Shown here piece after piece: positions 8,861 through 17,104 of a stretch of 26,677 nt of DNA. Numbering within the stretch: the first letter of the stretch is position 1; each line of letters starts with the position of its first letter. The DNA lies in IMG/VR virus record IMGVR_UViG_3300009443_000031, positions 1 to 26,677 of that record. One strand, 5' to 3'. The notes under the pieces were generated by a model. That model saw only the letters and a list, made by a program, of their open reading frames with translations, made no database searches and was not told where the DNA came from. The stretch is from a virus. Position numbers and translations under genes: made by a program.

Positions 8861-10002
8861 GTATATATAATATGTCATCGGGAGATAGTGACCCAAATAA
8901 TGATTTTTTGAGAATGCATATAGCTATGGATGCAGATTCAAGTTCAACTATCACAATTTTCAATAGCGGCAATGCAGGGGTCGTTAAATATAGTACAAAT
9001 TCTGATTACGCATGGAAGGTCGAGAGAATTAAATACATATCAGAAGACACAAGAGCATTAAAAGCTTCAGAGAATCAAAGGGTTGGGTACCCTGAATCTA
9101 TATCCTGGATCCCTGGTTCGTTGATATCGCCGCTATCGAGCTCGGAGGAAGTGAAGGTTGGTGGCCTGAAATCATTTACAAGTAAGGATGACTTAAATGG
9201 AGCGCAATATCTAAAATCAGGACACCTAGTACTAGAAGAACACTATGAAGAACAATGGAGCCCGCAGGGTATAATTCAAGTATCAAATGTTTATTCGGAG
9301 TACGGAAACATGCCGTTTGTTGACATAGAGAATAAAGATATAGACTCCACAGGTGTTATAAATTTATATTCATCCTCTCTAAAGGGTTGCATTTTTAGCA
9401 TCGACATAAAGAGGAATTTCATAAGTGGAGAGGCTAATGAGGCGGGCAGTATACTTCTATCAGATCAGATTGATACAAAATCAAGTAGCTCAGTAAGAAA
9501 AAACGATACAATCAGCGAGTGGAATAGTATATTTGAAATAAATAAAAACTGCAACGCTGACTCTATATTTAAAAACGGAAAAAATAGAGACGAAGTGTTT
9601 GCAGAAGAATTAAAGTCATACCTAGATGACACTTGGCACAACAAGCTAAAGAGAAACTTGTGGGGGGATTATATAGATAATGAAAATATAGAATTAAGCT
9701 CAAGAGATCCGGAAACGCTAAAGAATCATATATTTTATTGTTTTTATTATTTTGGAGCTTCTGATGATATAAATATACTTTCTAATGCCAGTTTTTATGC
9801 TAATGAGGGGTTGAGTTGGTATATCGGTCTTGGTGGTAAAAGTTTATTCTCAGACAACATAAGGTCAATGAAAACTGAGTTGAGTTACCTCCCAGTCATA
9901 TCCAAAACTAAAAAAGTAACAAAAGTTTATGGCTTGCCACCTAGAACAACTTATTCATATAATTTACAAAACAATATTAATATTGCTGATTTTATTGATT
10001 GA
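8857..10002 (+). CDS. Unrecognised tail-region protein
   Basis: A 381-residue protein with no family I recognise. It starts with an ATGA overlap on the preceding gene, so the two are probably translated in a coupled manner. The first half is serine-rich and predicted to be beta-rich; residues about 240-300 contain a charged, more helical segment (VFAEELKSYLDDTWHNKLKRNLW). The C-terminus is polar and asparagine-rich. There is no signal peptide or membrane helix. Like its upstream neighbour it occupies an extra position between gpM-like and gpL-like genes. A role as a tail-tip structural or assembly protein is inferred from position only. Confidence 0.45.
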   Translation: MSIYNMSSGDSDPNNDFLRMHIAMDADSSSTITIFNSGNAGVVKYSTNSDYAWKVERIKYISEDTRALKASENQRVGYPESISWIPGSLISPLSSSEEVKVGGLKSFTSKDDLNGAQYLKSGHLVLEEHYEEQWSPQGIIQVSNVYSEYGNMPFVDIENKDIDSTGVINLYSSSLKGCIFSIDIKRNFISGEANEAGSILLSDQIDTKSSSSVRKNDTISEWNSIFEINKNCNADSIFKNGKNRDEVFAEELKSYLDDTWHNKLKRNLWGDYIDNENIELSSRDPETLKNHIFYCFYYFGASDDINILSNASFYANEGLSWYIGLGGKSLFSDNIRSMKTELSYLPVISKTKKVTKVYGLPPRTTYSYNLQNNINIADFID

Positions 10003-10014
10003 TTAATTTATAAT
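9986..10014 (+). promoter_or_regulatory. Possible weak promoter before the gpL-like gene
   Basis: TATAAT occurs at 10009-10014, nine bases before the ATG at 10024. Seventeen bases upstream of it lies CTGATT (9986-9991), only a partial match to a -35 hexamer. No Shine-Dalgarno sequence precedes this ATG. If functional, the transcript would be nearly leaderless. The whole 21-base gap is A and T, so chance occurrence is likely. Confidence 0.22.
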
Positions 10015-10023
10015 ATATATATC

Positions 10024-11073
10024 ATGAGTAATACAGAAAAGAATATTAAAACTTTATTTGAATTGGATCCTTCTGCTATTATATGTTTGTATAGAATAAA
10101 CTTAAGAGAGAAGGGTCAGTATTTATTTCATGCTGGAGAAAATGGATATAAAAATAAACTAGTATTCAATAGCCAAGAGTACGATTTTTTTCCTATAAAG
10201 GTTGATGGATTTGAAACTCCGGGAGACGGAAGGCTTCCTAGACCAAAGATGACGTTTACCAATCACCAAGGAGTAATTTCTTTGCGGCTTAATTATTTTG
10301 ACGATTTTATTAATTATAAGGTTACTAGGGTAAAGACGTTTGTTAAGTATTTAGATGCAGTTAATTTTCCCCATGGTGTTAATCCTCACGCCGAGCCTGA
10401 TCCTGATGCGGCTTTTGGAGAGGATGTTTTCTTTGTTAATCAGAAAACAAAAGAAGATGATAATATAGTGGAATTTGAACTTGTATCCCTGCTCGAGTTA
10501 GAGAATGCAAATGTTCCAGCTCGAACAATTTATTCCAACAACTGCCCGTGGAACTACAGGGGCGCAATTGGCTGCGGTTATAACGGAAAACCTATATCGG
10601 TCGCGAAGAATAAGAGGTTTGTGCCGAGCGGATATCATCCTGTAAAAATAGGCGATAAGTTTTTACCAGGTGGAGCGGTTGGAGCTGATGTTTATTTTGA
10701 AGACGAGTTTCAAGGTGAGGAGTTTGCTAAAGCGGAAGGTGACGAAAGTTATCAAGATTGGCTTATAACAGAAACATATCAAAAGGGTGATGTTGTCAAA
10801 GTGGTTCCATACGATAACGACTCAGACCTTAATCCAATAGATATATATGTATGTTTGAATAATGAAGTTAGATCTAACCCTATACATGACTCAGAAAACT
10901 GGGCCCTAGATGATTGCGATAGAACATTGTGCGGTTGTAGGTTGAGATTCTCAGATTTAGCTACAGGGGCCGGAGGCGGATCAAGATCCTCTAATGAGGG
11001 GCTGCACGTAGAGTCAAAAGATGGACTTCCGTTTGGAGGTTTCCCTGGAGTTGACCCTTATGAATTTAAGTAA
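10024..11073 (+). CDS. Lambda gpL-like distal tail protein with Fe-S-type cysteines
   Basis: A 349-residue homologue of lambda minor tail protein L, which is part of the tail tip. Family features seen here are the 'PWNYRG..GCGYNG' segment, a downstream 'DCDRTLCGCRLRF', and the terminal 'LPFGGFPG'. The cysteines in NNCPW, GCGYNG and DCDRTLCGC correspond to those reported to hold an iron-sulphur cluster in gpL relatives. Between the second and third cysteines there is an added segment with a 'TYQKGDVVKV...IYVCLNN...ENWALDD' pattern, similar to carbohydrate-binding module 5/12 sequences. The gene follows a 21-base AT-only gap and is followed without any gap by the gpK-like gene (stop TAA directly before ATG). 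gpL links gpM to the gpJ hub in lambda, and the same place is expected here. Confidence 0.9.
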   Translation: MSNTEKNIKTLFELDPSAIICLYRINLREKGQYLFHAGENGYKNKLVFNSQEYDFFPIKVDGFETPGDGRLPRPKMTFTNHQGVISLRLNYFDDFINYKVTRVKTFVKYLDAVNFPHGVNPHAEPDPDAAFGEDVFFVNQKTKEDDNIVEFELVSLLELENANVPARTIYSNNCPWNYRGAIGCGYNGKPISVAKNKRFVPSGYHPVKIGDKFLPGGAVGADVYFEDEFQGEEFAKAEGDESYQDWLITETYQKGDVVKVVPYDNDSDLNPIDIYVCLNNEVRSNPIHDSENWALDDCDRTLCGCRLRFSDLATGAGGGSRSSNEGLHVESKDGLPFGGFPGVDPYEFK

Positions 11074-11787
11074 ATGTTTGAAGAAAGTATCATAGTTCAT
11101 GCAGAAGGTAACCCAGAAGAAGAGGTGTGCGGATTTGTTTTGCTTCATAAAGATTTAACTGTATCAGTTGAGCCCGCAATAAATGAACATTCGGCGCCAA
11201 GAGATTGCTTTACGATATCGCCAAAAAGCTTCATAAAACATTCTATAGACAAAACAATAGTAGGAATATACCACTCTCATCCAAGGAGCAACGAGAGGCC
11301 TTCTCCGCCAGATATAGCTATGTCTGAGGAAATGGGTATTCCTTATTTAATCTACAGCGTAATAACCAAGAAGTTTTTTCTTTATTACCCCGAAAGCTAT
11401 GAGCCAGAAAAGCTTACTGGAAAACCCTACATCAAGGGTTTCTTTGAATGCACCTGTTTACTTAAAGACTATTTCAAAAAAGAACTAAACATAAACATAT
11501 CCAAATGGAATGAAAACTATTGGCTTCCAAAAGAAGATAAAGATGCGAATAAACTATTAATAAATATATTAAATAAGAATTTAAATAAAATAGAGGATAA
11601 AAAAATACAAAAACATGATGTAATAGTGTTTAAGGTTGGGCGTAATGATAGGTGTCACGTTGGTGTATATTGCGGTGATGATTATTTCATACATCAGGCT
11701 GATAAAATTTTATCAAGAAAGGAATTACTTGATCACCGTTGGCAAGCAAAAATAAAAGAAGTGTACAGGCACTCATCGTTAGTGTAA
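11074..11787 (+). CDS. Lambda gpK-like tail-tip peptidase: JAMM plus NlpC/P60
   Basis: A 237-residue two-domain protein matching lambda tail assembly protein K. Residues 1-110 are a JAB1/MPN domain with the JAMM zinc site: E17, H67 and H69 in YHSHP, serine 77 and D80 in SPPD. Residues about 120-237 are an NlpC/P60 cysteine peptidase-like domain; C126 in FECTCLLKDYF fits the nucleophile of the usual DCxxLVRDYY motif, and H195 in RCHVGVY and H207 in FIHQ fit the remaining catalytic positions. The family is thought to cut peptidoglycan during entry or to process tail components. It abuts the gpL-like gene with zero intergenic bases and is followed by a 19-base gap holding a Shine-Dalgarno site. 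The glutamate in place of aspartate before C126 is a mild departure. Confidence 0.92.
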   Translation: MFEESIIVHAEGNPEEEVCGFVLLHKDLTVSVEPAINEHSAPRDCFTISPKSFIKHSIDKTIVGIYHSHPRSNERPSPPDIAMSEEMGIPYLIYSVITKKFFLYYPESYEPEKLTGKPYIKGFFECTCLLKDYFKKELNINISKWNENYWLPKEDKDANKLLINILNKNLNKIEDKKIQKHDVIVFKVGRNDRCHVGVYCGDDYFIHQADKILSRKELLDHRWQAKIKEVYRHSSLV

Positions 11788-11795
11788 ATATACAC

Positions 11796-11800
11796 AAGGA
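11796..11800 (+). promoter_or_regulatory. Shine-Dalgarno site of the gpI-gpJ fusion gene
   Basis: AAGGA lies six bases before the ATG at 11807, in the 19-base gap after the gpK-like gene. It is the only clear Shine-Dalgarno sequence I find before any gene in the window, and it supports the chosen start. Confidence 0.6.
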
Positions 11801-11806
11801 AAAAGG

Positions 11807-14800
11807 ATGAAAAAGGTATTTTTACACGGAGAGCTCGGCAAGGAGTTTGGGAGGGAGTGGAATTTAGATGTTAAATCTGCTTCTGAGGCTTTGTCTGCCC
11901 TGTTTGCCAATAACAGTTCAATAGAAGTTTACCTAAACAAAAAGCAGCAGGATGACGTATTTTACGGGGTAAGAAGTGGGAGATCTAAGTCATTTCTTAC
12001 GAGTGAAGAAATGAGCGCAAGGACTAATGAAGATTTCCACCTGTTCCCAATACCTCTTGGCTCTGGGGGGGCGGTGGTTGGATTATTGGTGACCGCAGCA
12101 ACCACTGCCGCTAGCATGTACGTTTCTAAGAAAATGGCTGAAGCTATGCAGAGGGAGGATAAAACTGTAAAAGCTCAGACTCAATCATTTTTATTTAACG
12201 GTAGTGAGAATAGATACGAGCAGGGGGCAACCGTTCCTTTAGGTTATGGAAGAATGAAGGTTGGAAGTAATACTATATCTGCTTGTAATGTCAATTACGA
12301 TTACGACTCAGACAAGGGAGATATATTTAATTTCACAAGCGGACTTTATAGTTTAATACCAACGTACAGCAAATACTACAATGACGAATACGGACCACTT
12401 GGTTCTTCTTTTCATGTTAATCAATTCGATGGTAGTAGCAAATTTAAAACTGCAGATCCTGCTTATTTATTTTTGAAAACAGCTCCATCATTGAATACAT
12501 TCGGTTCAAACGATGGATCATATGGTCAGTATGAAGATGCGGCAGCACAACAAGATAGGTATGTTACTCAAGATAGTAAAAACGGTAATGCTATTGGTGG
12601 GTACATGTATTATGAGTATAATTATTTTAAAGGTTTAAATAAGTCACTACTTGGAAATGCTCAAGCTAATGGTAATTGGTTTCAGGATTCGAATATTTTA
12701 GACAATACATTGGCGGTTTCGTCGGCGGCTGCAATAAAGAGTTCGTTAGTATGCCTTCAGTCAAGCCCAATAGCTGGAAATGAAGAAAAAGTTTTTTACC
12801 CAATAATGTTTGCCGATGGCGAGCTTACTAGTGCAAGAAATCCTATAGATAGGAACAATCAGGGTTTTGCTCCAATACAGGTTGGAGAAAGGTGGAAGGG
12901 GGCAGATAAGAATAATGGAGTAGGTTGGTTTAAGTTAGAATCCGCTTCAGTTTACAAGGCCGTGGACTTAGTGTGTGAGGGACCTATTGATGGTTTTTCA
13001 GACAACAATGGGGATACATTAAAGTTTCGCAAAGAACTAGAGAGAAACGACGATCCAGCTTTAATGAGAAACAGTATGGATGACTACCTGCAAGGGGTAT
13101 ACTTGAATGACGACCAAGCTAAGGAAGTCAATCATGCGACAAATTTAGATTCTTACAATATAAACGAATTCGATATAGACATAGGTATGAATAAGGATGG
13201 TCTAATTGGGTCAAACGATCAATCTTTACTGGAACCTCAGTATTTGTTTACAGCAAATACTAAGGACATAAACGCTCCGCTGTATGGGCCAAGATCAATT
13301 AATCAAGGAGCTATAATTACAGAGCAAAGCGATATAGGTCCATTCAAGCAAAACAAAACCTACAAGTTAGGGGAATTGGTATCTTATCAGGATGACGGTC
13401 AATCTTATAATTATAAATTAAGCAATAGTTTGTCGAATAAATTTTCAAAAAATGAGGACTATAACTATGCGGCAGATGATGTCAAGATAGTTTACGAAGA
13501 GAATGGAGATAGTAAGACTTTTTATGCTGCCACGCAATTAATAAACGAATATAATGCATTCGACGGAGGTTATGTGGACATTGAAAACGATAATTATTAT
13601 CTACCTGGGGATAAGATAAAGTCAGAAAGTTTCTTGGGGGGTGTTGAATACTACGAAATGGGCCCTGATTCTGAGAAATTTTTAGGCGTATTTGATTACA
13701 AAAAAACTTACGCTGGCCTCAATGGATATGTAATAATGAAATCTCAGGGCGACGTAAATTCTACATCTCCCATATATAAAATAACTGGAGATTACAACCC
13801 CGCCGAGAATGACTCGATAGGGGAATTTGCTAAATTATTAATGCACAAATATAGAGACGAAAACAATCAAGAAAAAATTGTTTCTAACGATCCAATATAT
13901 ATATTAAAAAACACAGAAGATGAAGATTTGGCGGGAAATAGAATTATAGGGGATGAGCAGGATATTACTCCATCCACATCTAATTTGTGGCAGTCTATAG
14001 TTATAACATCCCCTCAGGATGAAATTAAGAATGGACCTATAGGTCCGGGCAGCCAAGGCGATAAATATGATGGAGATTTAAATTTGTTTAAATTTGCAAA
14101 TAACGATTCAGTTGAATTAGTAAAGTCTCAAGAGGAGGAGTATTATGTAGCCCACTCTATAATTAATCCATTAGTTGAGGAGGTTTATGTTTCGCTACAG
14201 ATTGACGAATTAGCTTACATATATGAAGGTGACGAGCTCAACGTGACATACAAACCTGGAGCATTAATGGGTGCCCTTTTTGGATTGATGATAGTTGCCG
14301 AAGATGCTACTGCTGTGGCTGGTGGTATTTTGGCAGCTATAGGTTTACCTACTGAGCCCGGAGCTAAAGTAATGGGAGGCAAGGAAATGGCAAAAGCATT
14401 AGCTAAGATAGCGGCGGTAACGACGTTGGGAGCTGTATTAGGAAACAATACAAAATTTAAAATAGGAACAAAAGTAGAAAACTCAGGAGAGACCTGGCCT
14501 AATAGGGCAAGATTTAGAATTAAATATGGCAACCAAGGAGAATCCCAATATTCAACAGATGTATACATTTATGGGGTAGCTACGTCGCCATATAGGAAAG
14601 ATGTAAAAATTTATCTACCACCAAATCCCTCCGCAAAAGACCGATCAATAAAAGTATACAAACTAAACAGGGAAAGGAACCCAGTAAAAGAAGGAGAGCA
14701 ATCTGCAAGATACAAAGAGAAAATGCTACTAGCTGGAATAACGGAAATTTCACCAGTACAGTTGAGTTATCCTAATTCAGTTGTTATAGGAACAAGGATT

Positions 14801-17104
14801 AACGCAAAAGATGTTCCATCAATACCTAAAAGAAATTACAATTTAAAATTAAAAAAACTAGCGATACCCTCAAACTATAATCCGGATACAAGAATATACG
14901 ATGGAAGTTGGAATGGGCTATTTAGGGGCCAATCCTCAAGCAGTGATCAAGTTCCTGATGCAGCTAAAGAATGGACCGACAATCCGGCTTGGTGTTTGTA
15001 TGATTTAATATCAAGCAAGAGATACGGGGTTGGTAAGTTTGGGGTAAGGCCTGAGAATATAGACAGGTGGACCCTTTATAGAATTGCTAAATATTGCGAC
15101 GAGTTTGTTCCGACTGGTTATAGCTCAAAATACAAGCAGAGAGCGTTTAAGCTATATGGAGATAGAACTATAAAAATAGACCCTACAGAAAACTTAGATA
15201 TTGCAAAATTCAATAAAGAGTTTAACCATCCGAATAAGAGGTTGGCTATATATTATGATAATAACAAGTATGAATCAATAAAGATAAATGGGACTTCAAA
15301 TTCTGGAAACGAAGTAAGGCTAGAAATTAATCCATCTTTAGATTTTGGTAAATGCGCAGTAGAAATAGATTACCCTCTTGTGGAGCCTAGATATACTATT
15401 AATGCTTTTTTAATGAATTCCGATAATGCGTTTAAATTAATAAATGAATTTGCGGCAATTTTTAGAGCATTTGCATATTGGTCTGGTGGGGCAATTAATT
15501 TCTTTCAAGACGAAAAGAAGGATTCAGTGATGCTTTTCGCTAACAACAACATATCTAAGGATGGATTCTCTTATTCAAATACTCCAAAAACCAGTAGGAC
15601 AAATTCGTGCAAGATAAAATATGTCGATAGGTTTAATAATTTTAAATCAAAGATAGAATATTCCGAGGAAAGGGCGTCGGTGCAGAAAAATGGAATAATA
15701 GAGCAGACAATAGATGGTTTTGGGATAACTTCTCAAGGGCAAGCCAAGAGAGCTGCTGATTTTGTCGTCAAAAGCGCCAACATGGAGTCAGAGATATTAT
15801 CTTTTACGACTAGTTCAATCGGGTCTTATTTGAAACCGGGGGACGTGATAGACGTACTAGATAATAAGAGGACTATAGGAAGGTTTGCAGGCAAGATAAC
15901 GGACATATCAATATACGGAGACGGTAAGTCTGCTGAGATATCAATAGATTACCCAATCAATGCAATTATTGAAAAAGACGAAAAGGATACATGGAAAAAT
16001 ATAACATTATATAATATATCTGGAAATGAAACTATAAAATCTCTGGATGAGAAAATTAAGCCAAGCGACCAAGAGATATCAAACATGAGATCCTCTCAGA
16101 TAAAAACATTTACAGCCGCAAGCCTTTACGGGGATGATCAGAAGTTATTATTAGTAAGTAATCCATATAGTTTTATTTCAGGAGAGTATACTTGGAGGGA
16201 GGCAAAAGAAGACGCACTAGATAGGGGTGGAAGGTTGGCCACAATTACCAATGATACTGATCAGTTATTAATGCAATCAACCATTGAGTCTGGGCAAACT
16301 GGATGGATAGGTGGGTATTTCATAGATTTACCTCCGCCTCCTAGATTCATATGGGACCAGCCTGAAGCTTGCAATACTGATGAAATATCTTTCTATAGTT
16401 GGGCTGAAGGTTTTCCAAAAATAGGAGACTCTCTTCAAGACCATGAAGATCAAACCATAGTGACAGACTGTGATGAATTTGAAATAATGACAGACCCGCC
16501 AGATGGTTTTGGTAATTTTATAGCTGCAAGTGGGTCTGAAGATAATTCAATTAATGGAGATTGGGTAACGCTATCAGGAGTTAGTAAAATAGGATACATA
16601 TTAGAGAGAGAGAGTGATGATTCTCTTTTCTCTTTAAAAGATGTCAAGGGTTCGACATTTATGATGGAAGACTCGGTAAACCTTGCTAAACCTAAGCAAT
16701 TTAAAGTTGTAAACATAACAGAATCATCGAATGGAATTTTTGAAGTTAGGGGGCTAGAATACAATAAAGAAAAATTTGACAACATAGAAAAAAATATGTC
16801 GATAAAACATCCAGAATCTCCTGTTATTTTTACAGAAAGCGTCCTAGATGCACCCTCAGAAATAACCATTGAGATATTGAGCGAGGATGTATCCAGGAAA
16901 ATACCATACGGACTTAAGCTTTCGTGGAACACCGTGTTGTCTGCAGCAAGTTACAAGATTCAGTTTTTTAATGGAAATATATTGATATCTACATTTGAAA
17001 TACCAAATGATAAGGGGGTTGAGGTAAATTCTTATAGTTATAGAAATGAAGCAATTAAGGAAGATGGTAATTATTACGGGAGAGTATACTCTGTAGTTTC
17101 ATAA
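11807..17104 (+). CDS. Fused lambda gpI-gpJ tail-tip host-specificity protein with inserted C-type-lectin-like domain
   Basis: A 1765-residue fusion. Residues 1-80 match the ubiquitin-like N-terminus of lambda gpI; about 84-110 are a glycine/alanine-rich hydrophobic segment; the gpI signature 'VPLGYGRMKVGSNTISA' follows at about 145-160. From there gpJ features appear in order: 'VDLVCEGPIDG' (about 388), 'NPAWCLYDLI..RYGVG' (about 1060), 'INAFLMNSDNAFKLINEFAA' (about 1196), and a C-terminal fibronectin III-like domain (about 1680-1765). Residues about 1450-1605 form a C-type-lectin-like domain (YTWREAKEDALDRGGRLATI, then GWIGGY, WAEGFP, GDWVTL) placed inside the hub portion. A long hydrophobic segment at about 818-880 is also unusual. 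gpJ is the central fibre that contacts the receptor and begins DNA entry. The next start overlaps the stop as TAATG. Confidence 0.93.
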   Translation: MKKVFLHGELGKEFGREWNLDVKSASEALSALFANNSSIEVYLNKKQQDDVFYGVRSGRSKSFLTSEEMSARTNEDFHLFPIPLGSGGAVVGLLVTAATTAASMYVSKKMAEAMQREDKTVKAQTQSFLFNGSENRYEQGATVPLGYGRMKVGSNTISACNVNYDYDSDKGDIFNFTSGLYSLIPTYSKYYNDEYGPLGSSFHVNQFDGSSKFKTADPAYLFLKTAPSLNTFGSNDGSYGQYEDAAAQQDRYVTQDSKNGNAIGGYMYYEYNYFKGLNKSLLGNAQANGNWFQDSNILDNTLAVSSAAAIKSSLVCLQSSPIAGNEEKVFYPIMFADGELTSARNPIDRNNQGFAPIQVGERWKGADKNNGVGWFKLESASVYKAVDLVCEGPIDGFSDNNGDTLKFRKELERNDDPALMRNSMDDYLQGVYLNDDQAKEVNHATNLDSYNINEFDIDIGMNKDGLIGSNDQSLLEPQYLFTANTKDINAPLYGPRSINQGAIITEQSDIGPFKQNKTYKLGELVSYQDDGQSYNYKLSNSLSNKFSKNEDYNYAADDVKIVYEENGDSKTFYAATQLINEYNAFDGGYVDIENDNYYLPGDKIKSESFLGGVEYYEMGPDSEKFLGVFDYKKTYAGLNGYVIMKSQGDVNSTSPIYKITGDYNPAENDSIGEFAKLLMHKYRDENNQEKIVSNDPIYILKNTEDEDLAGNRIIGDEQDITPSTSNLWQSIVITSPQDEIKNGPIGPGSQGDKYDGDLNLFKFANNDSVELVKSQEEEYYVAHSIINPLVEEVYVSLQIDELAYIYEGDELNVTYKPGALMGALFGLMIVAEDATAVAGGILAAIGLPTEPGAKVMGGKEMAKALAKIAAVTTLGAVLGNNTKFKIGTKVENSGETWPNRARFRIKYGNQGESQYSTDVYIYGVATSPYRKDVKIYLPPNPSAKDRSIKVYKLNRERNPVKEGEQSARYKEKMLLAGITEISPVQLSYPNSVVIGTRINAKDVPSIPKRNYNLKLKKLAIPSNYNPDTRIYDGSWNGLFRGQSSSSDQVPDAAKEWTDNPAWCLYDLISSKRYGVGKFGVRPENIDRWTLYRIAKYCDEFVPTGYSSKYKQRAFKLYGDRTIKIDPTENLDIAKFNKEFNHPNKRLAIYYDNNKYESIKINGTSNSGNEVRLEINPSLDFGKCAVEIDYPLVEPRYTINAFLMNSDNAFKLINEFAAIFRAFAYWSGGAINFFQDEKKDSVMLFANNNISKDGFSYSNTPKTSRTNSCKIKYVDRFNNFKSKIEYSEERASVQKNGIIEQTIDGFGITSQGQAKRAADFVVKSANMESEILSFTTSSIGSYLKPGDVIDVLDNKRTIGRFAGKITDISIYGDGKSAEISIDYPINAIIEKDEKDTWKNITLYNISGNETIKSLDEKIKPSDQEISNMRSSQIKTFTAASLYGDDQKLLLVSNPYSFISGEYTWREAKEDALDRGGRLATITNDTDQLLMQSTIESGQTGWIGGYFIDLPPPPRFIWDQPEACNTDEISFYSWAEGFPKIGDSLQDHEDQTIVTDCDEFEIMTDPPDGFGNFIAASGSEDNSINGDWVTLSGVSKIGYILERESDDSLFSLKDVKGSTFMMEDSVNLAKPKQFKVVNITESSNGIFEVRGLEYNKEKFDNIEKNMSIKHPESPVIFTESVLDAPSEITIEILSEDVSRKIPYGLKLSWNTVLSAASYKIQFFNGNILISTFEIPNDKGVEVNSYSYRNEAIKEDGNYYGRVYSVVS

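Noticed and set aside
16450-16932. Antisense 160-residue frame within gpJ (and similar frames at 14215-14568 and 21903-22382)
   Set aside because: They lie wholly inside strongly recognised genes on the opposite strand, and their translations show low-complexity or serine/leucine-rich shadow composition without domains.
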